In this document: in pieces, positions 7,641-14,004 of the stretch
How the letters are laid out: every line of letters begins with the position of its first letter
Numbering within the stretch: position 1 is the stretch's first letter
Assembly: GCA_004294195.1 (NCBI GenBank)
Contig: REAQ01000266.1
Location: 1 to 14,004, forward strand
Reading direction: 5' to 3'
DNA length: 14,004 bases
Origin: Sphingobacteriales bacterium
GTDB taxonomy: Bacteria; Bacteroidota; Bacteroidia; Chitinophagales; Chitinophagaceae
Translations under genes and position numbers: made by a program
Notes under the pieces: model-generated
The model's database searches: none
Seen by the model: the letters and a program-made list of their open reading frames with translations, nothing else
What the model was told of the DNA's origin: nothing

Positions 7641-8327
7641 ATGCATAGAAAAAGAATTTTATTACTGGCCATCGTGATTATCTGCGTCACCGCTTGCAAC
7701 AACCGGGATAAGAGCGCAGACGCAGTACCCGTCATCAGTGAAAAAAAACTTGATGGATACAAAGAGAATGATACCCTATCGTTGGAGGATGTTCCTGATG
7801 GATTGAAGCAGTGGCTGACATATTATCAGCGGTCAGACCAACAATTTACCCTAGGTAATTTCCGATATTCAGGTGTCAGCCTGCATTTCGACCAACTGCC
7901 CGATGCAACTGCAAAAGAAGATTCGGCGGTATTTGCCAGATACATTCGTTTTTCACCTGATCGTAACCGTTATATAGACTTGTTCAGCTATGATCATTTC
8001 CTTGACAATGGTGTTTTGGTAGGAGGGGATGCAGACCAGGAAGTGATCCTTGGAGACAAAGCAAATGGGACAAGAAAGCAACTCATGTTCAATACACCGG
8101 GGCGGCAGGCGGAATGGGCTGATTGGCTCAACACTAATAGTTTTCTGATCGGCCTTACCAGCACTAGTGAAGATGGGAAACGATGGGGAGCCCAGATCCT
8201 GTTGTTCCGGATCAAAGACTCCAGCTATAGCAATTTTGATCTCACCCATACCATGGCAATAGATTCAATGTCCTTTTCTCCAAAGACTTTTTCAGAAGTG
8301 TATACAGAAAAACTGCAGCAAAAATGA
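7641..8327 (+). CDS. Small lipoprotein of unknown function
   Basis: I do not recognise the family. The 228-residue product begins with a lipoprotein signal peptide, MHRKRILLLAIVIICVTAC, with the lipobox VTAC putting the modified cysteine at residue 19. The rest is soluble, mixed alpha/beta in appearance and rich in charged residues, with no membrane helix and no motif I can name. The aspartate following the lipidated cysteine region (CNNRDKS) is not at position +2, so inner-membrane retention is not signalled. The gene starts 3 bases after the SpmA/SpmB stop and its own stop overlaps the folB start by four bases (ATGA), so it is almost certainly cotranslated with both neighbours. A partner role for the membrane protein upstream is possible but unproven. 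Confidence 0.8.
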   Translation: MHRKRILLLAIVIICVTACNNRDKSADAVPVISEKKLDGYKENDTLSLEDVPDGLKQWLTYYQRSDQQFTLGNFRYSGVSLHFDQLPDATAKEDSAVFARYIRFSPDRNRYIDLFSYDHFLDNGVLVGGDADQEVILGDKANGTRKQLMFNTPGRQAEWADWLNTNSFLIGLTSTSEDGKRWGAQILLFRIKDSSYSNFDLTHTMAIDSMSFSPKTFSEVYTEKLQQK

Positions 8328-8686
8328 GTTTGTTTACAATCAGCCTTGACCATATCCGAATGTTTGCTTTTCATGGCATTCATAAAGAAGAAAGGATTGC
8401 CGGCGGTGAGTTTGATATTGATATGCAGGTAGTTTACAGGGCGGAGGGTGAAATCATTTCCATTGACCAAACGGTAGACTATACGGCTCTCTATGCTTTA
8501 GTGAAAGCGATCATGCAAGAACCCACACCCTTGCTTGAAACCGTTTGCCTGAAGATTGGAAGACAGGCGAAAACCCTTTTCCCAAAGATTACAGAAATTA
8601 ACATATCCATAAGCAAAGTAAATCCTCCGGTTGGTAACTTTCAGGGGCAGTTAAAAGTGTCATGGTATAAGCAATTTGAATCATGA
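8324..8686 (+). CDS. folB: Dihydroneopterin aldolase
   Basis: FolB converts 7,8-dihydroneopterin to 6-hydroxymethyl-7,8-dihydropterin and glycolaldehyde in cytosolic folate synthesis, working as a homo-octamer. The 120-residue length is normal. The expected landmarks are visible: FHGIHKEER with glutamate 22 at the substrate-anchoring position near the N-terminus, TVDYTALY with the conserved tyrosine 53, LLETV (70-74), and ISISKVNPP with the catalytic-type lysine 98. It is embedded between envelope genes and overlaps both by four bases (ATGA at 8324-8327 and 8683-8686), implying translational coupling. No other folate gene is in the window. Confidence 0.93.
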   Translation: MSLFTISLDHIRMFAFHGIHKEERIAGGEFDIDMQVVYRAEGEIISIDQTVDYTALYALVKAIMQEPTPLLETVCLKIGRQAKTLFPKITEINISISKVNPPVGNFQGQLKVSWYKQFES

Positions 8687-9435
8687 AGAAAATCTTTACC
8701 CTTATCGTCATTTGTTGTATCTGCTTCAATACCCAGGCGCAGGATGTCAACTATCTTTTGGCAGAAGGTGCACAGTTAGAAAAGGAAATGAAAGATGCTG
8801 AAGCGCTGAAAAAATACCAGGAAGCCTTACAGCTGTCGCCCACAGAAATTAAAGCACTGGCCAAAGCCAGTGAATTAAACACAATTATTGGGAACCGTCT
8901 CACAGACAAGAAATCAAGGCAGGAATATTTTGATGCTGCCACCACATTTGCGCAAACCGCTTTAAAGGTCAATGACCAGGATGCGGATGCAAACTATGTG
9001 ATGGCACTTGCTTTATCCCGCTCTTCGGTAAACAGCGGGCTAAAGGAACGCATGGATGCGATCAAGGATATCCGGAAATACCTCGACAAATCACTGGCCA
9101 CAGACTCTTTGTATTATAAGTCGCTGCACTTACTAGGAAAATGGAATGCAGATGTAACCGGTTACAGTGTGCCGGAAAAAGCAGCACTCAAAGTGGCTTT
9201 TGGCGGACTGCCGTCTACCAGTTATGCATCGGCCATTGAATGGATGGAAAAATGCCGGAGAAAAAATCCCAACTACCTGATCAATTATCTGGATCTGGCT
9301 AAAGCATATAAAGCTAACGGCCAGAGCGACAAGGCCATAGAGATCCTGAACCGGCTAGTTAAGCTTCCTCCCAAAACAGCAGACGATAATGGCTACAAAG
9401 CCGATGGTAAAAAATTACTGGAAAGCCTGTTGTAA
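8683..9435 (+). CDS. Periplasmic TPR protein resembling the eukaryotic RMDN (regulator of microtubule dynamics) family
   Basis: The 250-residue product has a signal peptide (1-20, ending TQAQ before D21) and is otherwise helical repeats. TPR-like helix pairs can be followed at about 24-58 (AEALKKYQEALQLSP), 80-115 and 182-230 (DLAKAYKANGQSDKAIEILN). Its overall plan recalls RMDN/FAM82 proteins: a repeat with a run of four to six residues after AxxLSR, then SLHLLGKWNADVTG (147-160), a small segment ending GGLPSTSYASAIEWMEK (174-190), the ...NPNYLINYLDLAKAY repeat, and a closing LPPKTADDNGYKADGKKLLE (228-247). That resemblance is from memory, not from a search. The four-base overlap with folB and the M1 peptidase gene 36 bases downstream suggest one transcript. 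A scaffold or binding role in the periplasm is likely; the ligand is unknown. Confidence 0.82.
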   Translation: MKKIFTLIVICCICFNTQAQDVNYLLAEGAQLEKEMKDAEALKKYQEALQLSPTEIKALAKASELNTIIGNRLTDKKSRQEYFDAATTFAQTALKVNDQDADANYVMALALSRSSVNSGLKERMDAIKDIRKYLDKSLATDSLYYKSLHLLGKWNADVTGYSVPEKAALKVAFGGLPSTSYASAIEWMEKCRRKNPNYLINYLDLAKAYKANGQSDKAIEILNRLVKLPPKTADDNGYKADGKKLLESLL

Positions 9436-9471
9436 TTTGATAAATTGCGGATGTCTATTAAAACAATCGAG

Positions 9472-11409
9472 ATGAAAAAACTGATTGCAGGAACTTTCCT
9501 GCTTTTCTTTTATGTGACGGTTGCGGCACAATCCACTTACAACCCCTATGATCTTTTCGCTCCTTCAACCTATCCGTACGGATCCAATATGATCCGTAAT
9601 GGAGCAGGCGAGCCGGGGCCAGCGTATTGGCAAAACAGGGCAGAATATAAGATATCTGCTTCACTGGACGAAACTAAAAATGAAGTGAAAGGTTCGGTGG
9701 TTATGACCTACAGCAATAACAGTCCCCAAGCGCTATCATATCTGTGGCTGATACTGGAACAGAATCTGTTCAACCCATCCTCACGCGGTTTCGCTAAGCT
9801 ACCCGCAAGTGGCAGGAGCCGTTATGGCAATAGCCAAAGTGAATTTCCGGGTGGTTTCAAGCTTGAACTGGTAAAAGTGATGGATGAGGCCGGAAAAGAA
9901 CTTCCCCTGGATACGGTTGTAAATGACACCCGTATGCAGGTTCGTTTGGCCAAGGCACTGGCCTCAAAGGCTAAGATGCAGATTAGGATCGATTATAGTT
10001 ATGTGGTTCCTGAACATGGCGCAGATCGTACCGGCTGGGTCAATACTGCTAAGGGACGAATCTTTTCTATGGCGCAATGGTATCCCCGGGTGTGTGTATA
10101 TGATGATATAAGAGGCTGGAATGCAGATCCTTATCTTGGTCCGTCTGAATTTTATCTTGAATATGGGGATTTCGATGTCAGCATTACGGCTCCTTCTGAT
10201 CACGTGGTGGTGGCATCGGGAGAATTGACCAATCCCCAGGATGTGCTGACGGCGGACCAACTGAAACGTTACCAGGAAGCCAAGGCCAGCATTAAGACTG
10301 TGGTGATTAAGAAACAGGAGGAGATCGGCAACCCGGCTGCAACGGTAAAAAAGCCTAGTCTCACCTGGAAATATAAGATCTTAAATGCCCGGGATTTTGC
10401 GTGGGCTAGTTCAAAAGCATTTATTTGGGATGGTGCAAAGATCAGCCTTCCCAGCGGCAAAGCTGCATTTGCGCAGTCGGCCTATCCCGTAGAATCTGCC
10501 ACACCCAATGGATGGACGAGGAGCACTGAGTTTACACGGACCTCCATTGAAAATTATTCAAAGCGATGGCTTGAGTTTCCTTATCCTGCTGCGGTGAATG
10601 TAGCCTCCAATGTAAGTGGAATGGAGTATCCCGGTATTGTCTTTTGCGGTTGGAAAGACACGGGAGAGGATCTTTGGGGCGTAACGGACCATGAGTTTGG
10701 CCATACCTGGTTTCCGATGATTGTGGGAAGTAATGAGCGCAGATATGGATGGATGGACGAGGGGTTCAACACTTTTATAAACGAGATTTCTTCTGGCGAT
10801 TTCAACAAGGGAGAATTTCAGCAAGCGCCTATGAATGGGCTGATGGCGGGGCGGAGAATGACTGGTCAGGAGGCCGAGAAAGTGTTTTTAACGCCTGATG
10901 GAATGCAGGAAGGCAATATTGGGATCAACCTCTATGCAAAACCAGGTTATGCGCTGTATTTGCTTAGAAGTCATATCCTGGGAGCAAAAAGGTTTGACTA
11001 TGCTTTTAGGAAATATGTGGCGGATTGGGCTTATAAACACCCAACACCCTGGGATTTCTTCCGCAGCATTGAGAGCAGTACAGGTGAGGATCTGTACTGG
11101 TTTTGGAAGGGCATGATCCTCGAAAACTACAAACTGGACCAGGCCATTACAAATGTAGAAACTATTGAAGGCGGGGTAGTGGTCAGCTTGATGAATAAAG
11201 ATCAGATGGCAATGCCGGTGATCCTCGAGGTAACAACGGCGTCCGGAAAGTTGATCCAAAAGATCCTCCCAATTGAGATCTGGCAGCATGACGCTACCTA
11301 CGATGTCAGGATAAACACTACAGAGAAAGTAAGGAAGGTGGCTATTGACCCCGCCTTGGTGTATCCGGATGGCGTGAGGGAGAATAATGTCTGGCAAGGT
11401 TTGAAGTAG
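9472..11409 (+). CDS. Secreted M1-family zinc metallopeptidase
   Basis: The product, about 645 residues, is a gluzincin of the aminopeptidase N/LTA4 hydrolase family. From the ATG at 9472 it starts with a signal peptide (MKKLIAGTFLLFFYVTVAAQ). An N-terminal beta-rich domain (about 45-270) precedes the catalytic domain. The zinc motif is HEFGH (407-411), followed 18 residues later by the third zinc ligand, glutamate 430 in WMDEGFNTF. The exopeptidase GAMEN equivalent reads SGMEYPGI (around 382-389). These support an active aminopeptidase-type enzyme acting in the periplasm or outside. Start choice: the frame is open to a TTG at 9445 and an ATG at 9451, but 9472 gives the cleanest signal peptide. 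It is the last gene of the compact run; a long inverted repeat follows its stop. Confidence 0.91.
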   Translation: MKKLIAGTFLLFFYVTVAAQSTYNPYDLFAPSTYPYGSNMIRNGAGEPGPAYWQNRAEYKISASLDETKNEVKGSVVMTYSNNSPQALSYLWLILEQNLFNPSSRGFAKLPASGRSRYGNSQSEFPGGFKLELVKVMDEAGKELPLDTVVNDTRMQVRLAKALASKAKMQIRIDYSYVVPEHGADRTGWVNTAKGRIFSMAQWYPRVCVYDDIRGWNADPYLGPSEFYLEYGDFDVSITAPSDHVVVASGELTNPQDVLTADQLKRYQEAKASIKTVVIKKQEEIGNPAATVKKPSLTWKYKILNARDFAWASSKAFIWDGAKISLPSGKAAFAQSAYPVESATPNGWTRSTEFTRTSIENYSKRWLEFPYPAAVNVASNVSGMEYPGIVFCGWKDTGEDLWGVTDHEFGHTWFPMIVGSNERRYGWMDEGFNTFINEISSGDFNKGEFQQAPMNGLMAGRRMTGQEAEKVFLTPDGMQEGNIGINLYAKPGYALYLLRSHILGAKRFDYAFRKYVADWAYKHPTPWDFFRSIESSTGEDLYWFWKGMILENYKLDQAITNVETIEGGVVVSLMNKDQMAMPVILEVTTASGKLIQKILPIEIWQHDATYDVRINTTEKVRKVAIDPALVYPDGVRENNVWQGLK

Positions 11410-11419
11410 GGGAAGTTTT

Positions 11420-11475
11420 TAGGGTGAGGGTTTAGCTTAAGGCCTTCTAAATACTGCCCCTAAACCCTTACCCTA
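11420..11475. repeat. 16-base inverted repeat after the M1 peptidase gene; possible terminator
   Basis: Arms at 11420-11435 (TAGGGTGAGGGTTTAG) and 11460-11475 (CTAAACCCTTACCCTA) pair over 16 positions with one mismatch and enclose a 24-base loop containing AAGGCCTT. A T-rich stretch (11482-11490) starts about seven bases after the right arm, so it could act as a weak terminator for the upstream run. It might also be a copy of a dispersed intergenic repeat. It sits directly upstream of the rpmI promoter. Confidence 0.6.
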
Positions 11476-11482
11476 GCTAGGT

Positions 11483-11513
11483 TTGTTTTTCTCAGCAGAT
11501 AGACCTAACTTCG
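11483..11513 (+). promoter_or_regulatory. Putative promoter of rpmI-rplT
   Basis: TTG at 11483-11485 (within TTTG), a 20-base spacer, and TAACTTCG at 11506-11513 match the Bacteroidota promoter with one mismatch in the minus-7 box. Transcription would begin near 11518-11521, leaving a leader of about 75 bases before rpmI. This is the best-spaced promoter in the window. Confidence 0.5.
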
Positions 11514-11519
11514 CTGCCC

Positions 11520-11593
11520 AATTAACCCAAACGGTTCCAAAAGCGTTCCGCCTGTGCGGGGCCACCAGCAGGGTAATATGTAAAAGAAAAGCA
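11520..11593 (+). promoter_or_regulatory. Possible structured leader of rpmI-rplT (candidate ribosomal-protein autoregulation site)
   Basis: The predicted leader can fold a short hairpin at 11545-11562 (CCGC-CTGT-GCGG core extended by two G-U pairs and one G-C). Its 3' side GGGGCC (11558-11563) could pair instead with GGTTCC (11533-11538) using two G-U pairs, so the two structures exclude each other. Ribosomal protein L20 is known to repress its own operon by binding the leader in E. coli and Bacillus. Whether this RNA is such a site is inference; no known L20 leader motif was matched. Confidence 0.3.
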
Positions 11594-11791
11594 ATGCCAA
11601 AGGTTAAAACCCATTCGAGGGCAAAAAAGACTTTTAAAGTTTCCGCAACCGGAAAGATCATGTACAGGAAGCCTTACAGAGGTCACCTGCTGACCAAAAA
11701 AACCTCCAAACGTAAGCGTGCTTACAGAATTGAAGGTGAAGTCAATAAAGCCAACACCGATTTCGTAAAAAGGCTCCTCCGGTTGAAATAA
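11594..11791 (+). CDS. rpmI: Large-subunit ribosomal protein bL35
   Basis: The 65-residue, strongly basic product has the normal length of bL35. MPKVKTHSRAKKTFKVSATG and the later RGHLLTKKTSKRKR are family-typical. It is part of the 50S subunit. The ATG at 11594 is chosen because the protein then starts with the invariant MPK(V/M)KTHS; the frame stays open upstream but the extension would be unlike bL35. There is no clear Shine-Dalgarno sequence, only an A-rich stretch, which is normal for this phylum. rplT follows after 31 bases. infC, which usually precedes this gene, is not next to it here. Confidence 0.97.
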   Translation: MPKVKTHSRAKKTFKVSATGKIMYRKPYRGHLLTKKTSKRKRAYRIEGEVNKANTDFVKRLLRLK

Positions 11792-11822
11792 ACCCATCCA
11801 TAAACTTTAAAAATCTTAAGAT

Positions 11823-12167
11823 ATGCCTCGTTCAAAAAATTCTGTAGCATCAAAAGCACGCAGAAAGCGCGTCCTCAAACAAGCCAAAGGTTTTTACGGT
11901 AAGCGTAAAAATGTTTATACCGTTGCCAAGAACGTTCTGGAGAAAGGTCTTCAGTATCGCTATGTGGGTCGTAAACTAAAAAAGCGTGAATATAGGGCCC
12001 TGTGGATCGTCAGGATCAATGCCGCTGTTCGCGAAGAAGGTTTGACCTACTCTGAGTTCATCAACAAGCTCAAAGTAAAGGGAATTGAACTGGACAGGAA
12101 GGTTCTGGCTGATCTGGCCATGAATGAGCCCGCCAGCTTCAAGAGCCTGGTTGCCTCTGTTAAATAA
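11823..12167 (+). CDS. rplT: Large-subunit ribosomal protein bL20
   Basis: The 114-residue basic product is full-length bL20, a 23S rRNA-binding protein needed early in 50S assembly and known in other bacteria as repressor of its own operon. Visible family features are the N-terminal lysine/arginine-rich helix ([20 protein letters not shown]), [15 protein letters not shown] and the C-terminal globular part with [13 protein letters not shown]. It is 31 bases downstream of rpmI and followed by a strong terminator, so the pair forms a complete transcription unit. Confidence 0.97.
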   Translation: MPRSKNSVASKARRKRVLKQAKGFYGKRKNVYTVAKNVLEKGLQYRYVGRKLKKREYRALWIVRINAAVREEGLTYSEFINKLKVKGIELDRKVLADLAMNEPASFKSLVASVK

Positions 12168-12187
12168 ACAAGAACTTGACAATATAG

Positions 12188-12226
12188 AACCGGATATGAC
12201 AACTTCATATCCGGTTTTTTCTTTTT
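12188..12226 (+). terminator. Rho-independent terminator after rplT
   Basis: A perfect 12-base-pair stem (AACCGGATATGA at 12188-12199 with TCATATCCGGTT at 12205-12216) closes a five-base loop CAACT and runs into a T-rich tail (TTTTTTCTTTTT, to 12226). It ends the rpmI-rplT unit 21 bases after the rplT stop. The next gene's minus-7 element follows within seven bases of the tail. Confidence 0.94.
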
Positions 12227-12232
12227 ATCCTA

Positions 12233-12240
12233 TATTTTTG
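12233..12240 (+). promoter_or_regulatory. Putative minus-7 element of the decarboxylase promoter
   Basis: TATTTTTG exactly matches TAnnTTTG and lies 28 bases upstream of the ATG at 12269. No TTG is visible at the usual distance; that position falls on the 3' arm of the rplT terminator (around 12205-12216). Confidence 0.4.
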
Positions 12241-12268
12241 TTCCTTCAAACCCATTTCATTACCATAA

Positions 12269-13708
12269 ATGACAAAATCGGCATTGAGCAACAATACTTA
12301 TACTGACCTGGTAAAACAGACGTTCTATTTTCCCCAGGAAGGTTTCCATGTAGAGGACGGATACCTCCAGTTCAACGGCCTTGATATCAAATCTCTGATT
12401 ACGAAGTACGGAACACCCCTGAAGATTTCTTACCTACCCAAAATTGGTATGCAGATCAACAAGGCGAAAGACATGTTTGCCAAGGCATTCAAAAAGCATA
12501 AGTATGAAGGTGATTACTTTTATTGCTATTGCACCAAAAGTTCCCATTTCTCATTTGTGGTTGAAGAAGCATTAAAGCATAACATCCACCTTGAAACATC
12601 ATATGCTTATGACATAGAGATCATCAACAAACTCTATGAAAAGAAAAAGATCAACAAAGATATTTTCATCATCTGCAATGGTTATAAGCAACGTTCCTAT
12701 ACATCCCGTATCGCTAAGTTGCTGAACACCGGATTTAAGAATGTTGTTCCTGTGCTGGATAACAAGGAAGAACTCGATGCCTATAAACGCTCCGTAAAAG
12801 TTCCCTTCAAACTGGGCATCAGGGTTGCTGCAGAAGAAGAACCAACCTTCCCGTTCTATACGTCAAGGCTTGGGGTCAGGGCAAAAGATATCCTCGAGTT
12901 CTATGTAGATAATATCGAAGGTTATGAAGATAAGTTTCAGCTGAAGATGTTGCACATCTTTCTGAACAAAGGAATTAAGGATGATATCTACTATTGGTCT
13001 GAACTCAATAAGGTTGTGAACCTCTATTGCCAGTTGAAGAAAATCTGTCCTGAGCTTGACTCTATCAATATCGGTGGTGGATTTCCCATAAAGCACTCCC
13101 TCGGTTTTGAATATGATTATCAGTTTATGGTCAATGAGATCGTGGGTAATATCAAAAAAGCCTGTAAAAAGGCCAAGGTCAAAATGCCACACATTTATAC
13201 AGAGTTTGGTAGTTACACCGTTGGCGAAAGCATGGCGCACATTTACAGTGTCATCGGTCAAAAAAATCAAAACGATAGAGAGACATGGTACATGATTGAT
13301 TCATCGTTCATCACTACGCTACCTGATACATGGGGTATAGGGGAACGATTCCTGATGTTACCGGTGAACAAGTGGGAGAACGACTACCAACGGGTAGTGC
13401 TGGGAGGAATTACCTGTGACAGTCATGACTACTACGATTCAGAAGAACATATCAATGAGGTGTTTCTTCCCAAAGTTCATTCCAACGGGGAAACAGAAAA
13501 AGATAAAGAGCCGCTATACGTAGGATTCTTTCATACCGGTGCATACCAAGACCAGATCAGCGGTTATGGAGGTATCAAACATTGCCTGATTCCATCACCA
13601 AAACACGTGATCGTGGAAAGAGATAGAAATGGTAAACTGGTGGACTGGTTATACGCAAAAGAACAGACTTCACAGAGCATGTTGAAGATTCTCGGTTATA
13701 TCAAATAA
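12269..13708 (+). CDS. Fold-III PLP-dependent decarboxylase, arginine decarboxylase type
   Basis: The 479-residue enzyme belongs to the alanine-racemase-fold (Orn/DAP/Arg decarboxylase 2) group and is probably a cytosolic biosynthetic arginine decarboxylase making agmatine for polyamines. It is much shorter than E. coli SpeA (about 658 residues). The PLP lysine is K90 in YCYCTKSSHFSF. The glycine loop is INIGGGFP (267-274). The catalytic cysteine is C383 in GITCDSHDYY, and HTGAYQ (422-427) supplies the active-site tyrosine Y426. The usual EPGR phosphate-binding motif reads EFGS (312-315). The start at 12269 follows a good minus-7 element and a terminator, so this begins a new unit. The next gene starts 15 bases after its stop. 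The substrate call rests on family resemblance; ornithine, lysine or diaminopimelate specificity cannot be excluded. Confidence 0.85.
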   Translation: MTKSALSNNTYTDLVKQTFYFPQEGFHVEDGYLQFNGLDIKSLITKYGTPLKISYLPKIGMQINKAKDMFAKAFKKHKYEGDYFYCYCTKSSHFSFVVEEALKHNIHLETSYAYDIEIINKLYEKKKINKDIFIICNGYKQRSYTSRIAKLLNTGFKNVVPVLDNKEELDAYKRSVKVPFKLGIRVAAEEEPTFPFYTSRLGVRAKDILEFYVDNIEGYEDKFQLKMLHIFLNKGIKDDIYYWSELNKVVNLYCQLKKICPELDSINIGGGFPIKHSLGFEYDYQFMVNEIVGNIKKACKKAKVKMPHIYTEFGSYTVGESMAHIYSVIGQKNQNDRETWYMIDSSFITTLPDTWGIGERFLMLPVNKWENDYQRVVLGGITCDSHDYYDSEEHINEVFLPKVHSNGETEKDKEPLYVGFFHTGAYQDQISGYGGIKHCLIPSPKHVIVERDRNGKLVDWLYAKEQTSQSMLKILGYIK

Positions 13709-13723
13709 AGTGAAAAGTCAAAA

Positions 13724-14004
13724 ATGGTTTTCAGAACATTGGCATGCAGGTTTTTGTTTGGAGCAGTGCTTGTAGTAAGTACCCAGTCAGTAATGGCTCA
13801 GACTGCCCAGGATTCCATCAAACAAACCGTGGATCGGATGTTCCTGGGAATGAAGAATGCGGATTCAGCGATGGTGGTTGGCGTTTTTCATCCTTCTGCC
13901 GTGTTGCAGACCATCGTTGGGGATGGAAGCATCCGCACACAAGGCTATACGGAAATGGGTACGGTGATAAAGAAACTGAGAGCCGGGCGATTGGATGAGA
14001 GAAT
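13724..14004 (+). CDS. Secreted NTF2-like (SnoaL-fold) protein, N-terminal part only
   Basis: Ninety-three codons are present from the ATG at 13724 and the frame is open to the window edge. Residues 1-26 form a signal peptide (MVFRTLACRFLFGAVLVVST, then a cleavage site after VMA), so the protein is exported. The following helix-turn region (DSIKQTVDRMFLGMKNADSA, then MVVGVFHPSAVLQTIVGDG) is the usual opening of nuclear-transport-factor-2-like proteins of the DUF4440/lumazine-binding-like kind in Bacteroidota. The fold is a cone-shaped pocket that may bind a small molecule or be catalytic; nothing here tells which. It is 15 bases downstream of the decarboxylase gene and may share its transcript. 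Confidence 0.72.
   Translation, partial: MVFRTLACRFLFGAVLVVSTQSVMAQTAQDSIKQTVDRMFLGMKNADSAMVVGVFHPSAVLQTIVGDGSIRTQGYTEMGTVIKKLRAGRLDER

Noticed and set aside
9433..9439. TAATTTG before the M1 peptidase gene as a separate promoter
   Set aside because: It overlaps the stop codon of the TPR gene, has no TTG I could place with confidence, and such short A/T motifs are frequent; left unannotated.
10888..11397. Open frame of 169 codons on the minus strand inside the M1 peptidase gene
   Set aside because: It is antisense to the catalytic half of a well-supported peptidase and its translation shows no recognisable protein character.
11578..11583. ATGTAA start-stop element just upstream of rpmI as a regulatory mini-ORF
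   Set aside because: A six-base match in an A/T-rich leader is expected by chance, and nothing else supports it.
11483..11593. Upstream extension of rpmI (37 extra codons in the same frame)
   Set aside because: bL35 is about 65 residues and starts MPKVKTHS; the extension covers the promoter and leader.
1..14004. Mobile elements, CRISPR arrays, tRNA genes, toxin-antitoxin or defence genes
   Set aside because: I looked on both strands and saw no transposase, integrase, regularly spaced repeats, cloverleaf sequence or recognisable defence protein.

Overview
The window reads as chromosomal DNA of a Bacteroidota bacterium, most likely of the Chitinophagaceae type. The evidence is the gene content (a TonB-dependent receptor with an N-terminal carboxypeptidase-regulatory-like domain, FAS1 lipoprotein, fused SpmA-SpmB protein, short arginine-decarboxylase-type enzyme), the near absence of strong Shine-Dalgarno sequences, and several upstream elements resembling the Bacteroidota promoter (TTG, about 20 bases, TAnnTTTG). 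Base composition looks moderate and even. I see no tRNA, rRNA, insertion sequence, prophage or CRISPR array, and no long non-coding stretch. The longest gap between genes is about 184 bases.

Layout. (1) Bases 1-1195, minus strand: purC (purine synthesis) followed 25 bases later by the start of a secreted lactonase-family beta-propeller gene cut by the window edge. (2) Bases 1329-5141, plus strand: a two-gene envelope unit, a TonB-dependent outer-membrane receptor followed by a two-domain fasciclin lipoprotein, ending at a perfect palindromic terminator. (3) Bases 5192-6292, minus strand: ychF, convergent with the fasciclin gene and sharing that terminator. (4) Bases 6390-11409, plus strand: a compact run of five genes: a fused SpmA/SpmB membrane protein, a small lipoprotein, folB, a periplasmic TPR protein resembling eukaryotic RMDN proteins, and a secreted M1 metallopeptidase. 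The middle genes overlap by four bases. (5) Bases 11594-12167, plus strand: rpmI and rplT, with their own promoter and a short structured leader and without infC directly upstream, closed by a strong terminator. (6) Bases 12269-14004, plus strand: a fold-III PLP decarboxylase of the arginine decarboxylase type and the start of a secreted NTF2-like protein.

How the genes fit together. Most of the window is housekeeping (purine and folate synthesis, ribosomal proteins, ribosome-associated ATPase, polyamine synthesis) mixed with envelope genes. The two places most worth following up are the receptor/fasciclin pair, which has the layout of a SusC/SusD-like uptake pair with a FAS1 lipoprotein as the partner, and the five-gene run that combines transport-like, lipoprotein, folate, RMDN-like and peptidase genes. 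I found no clear sign of an undescribed defence or mobile system; the findings are modest leads.
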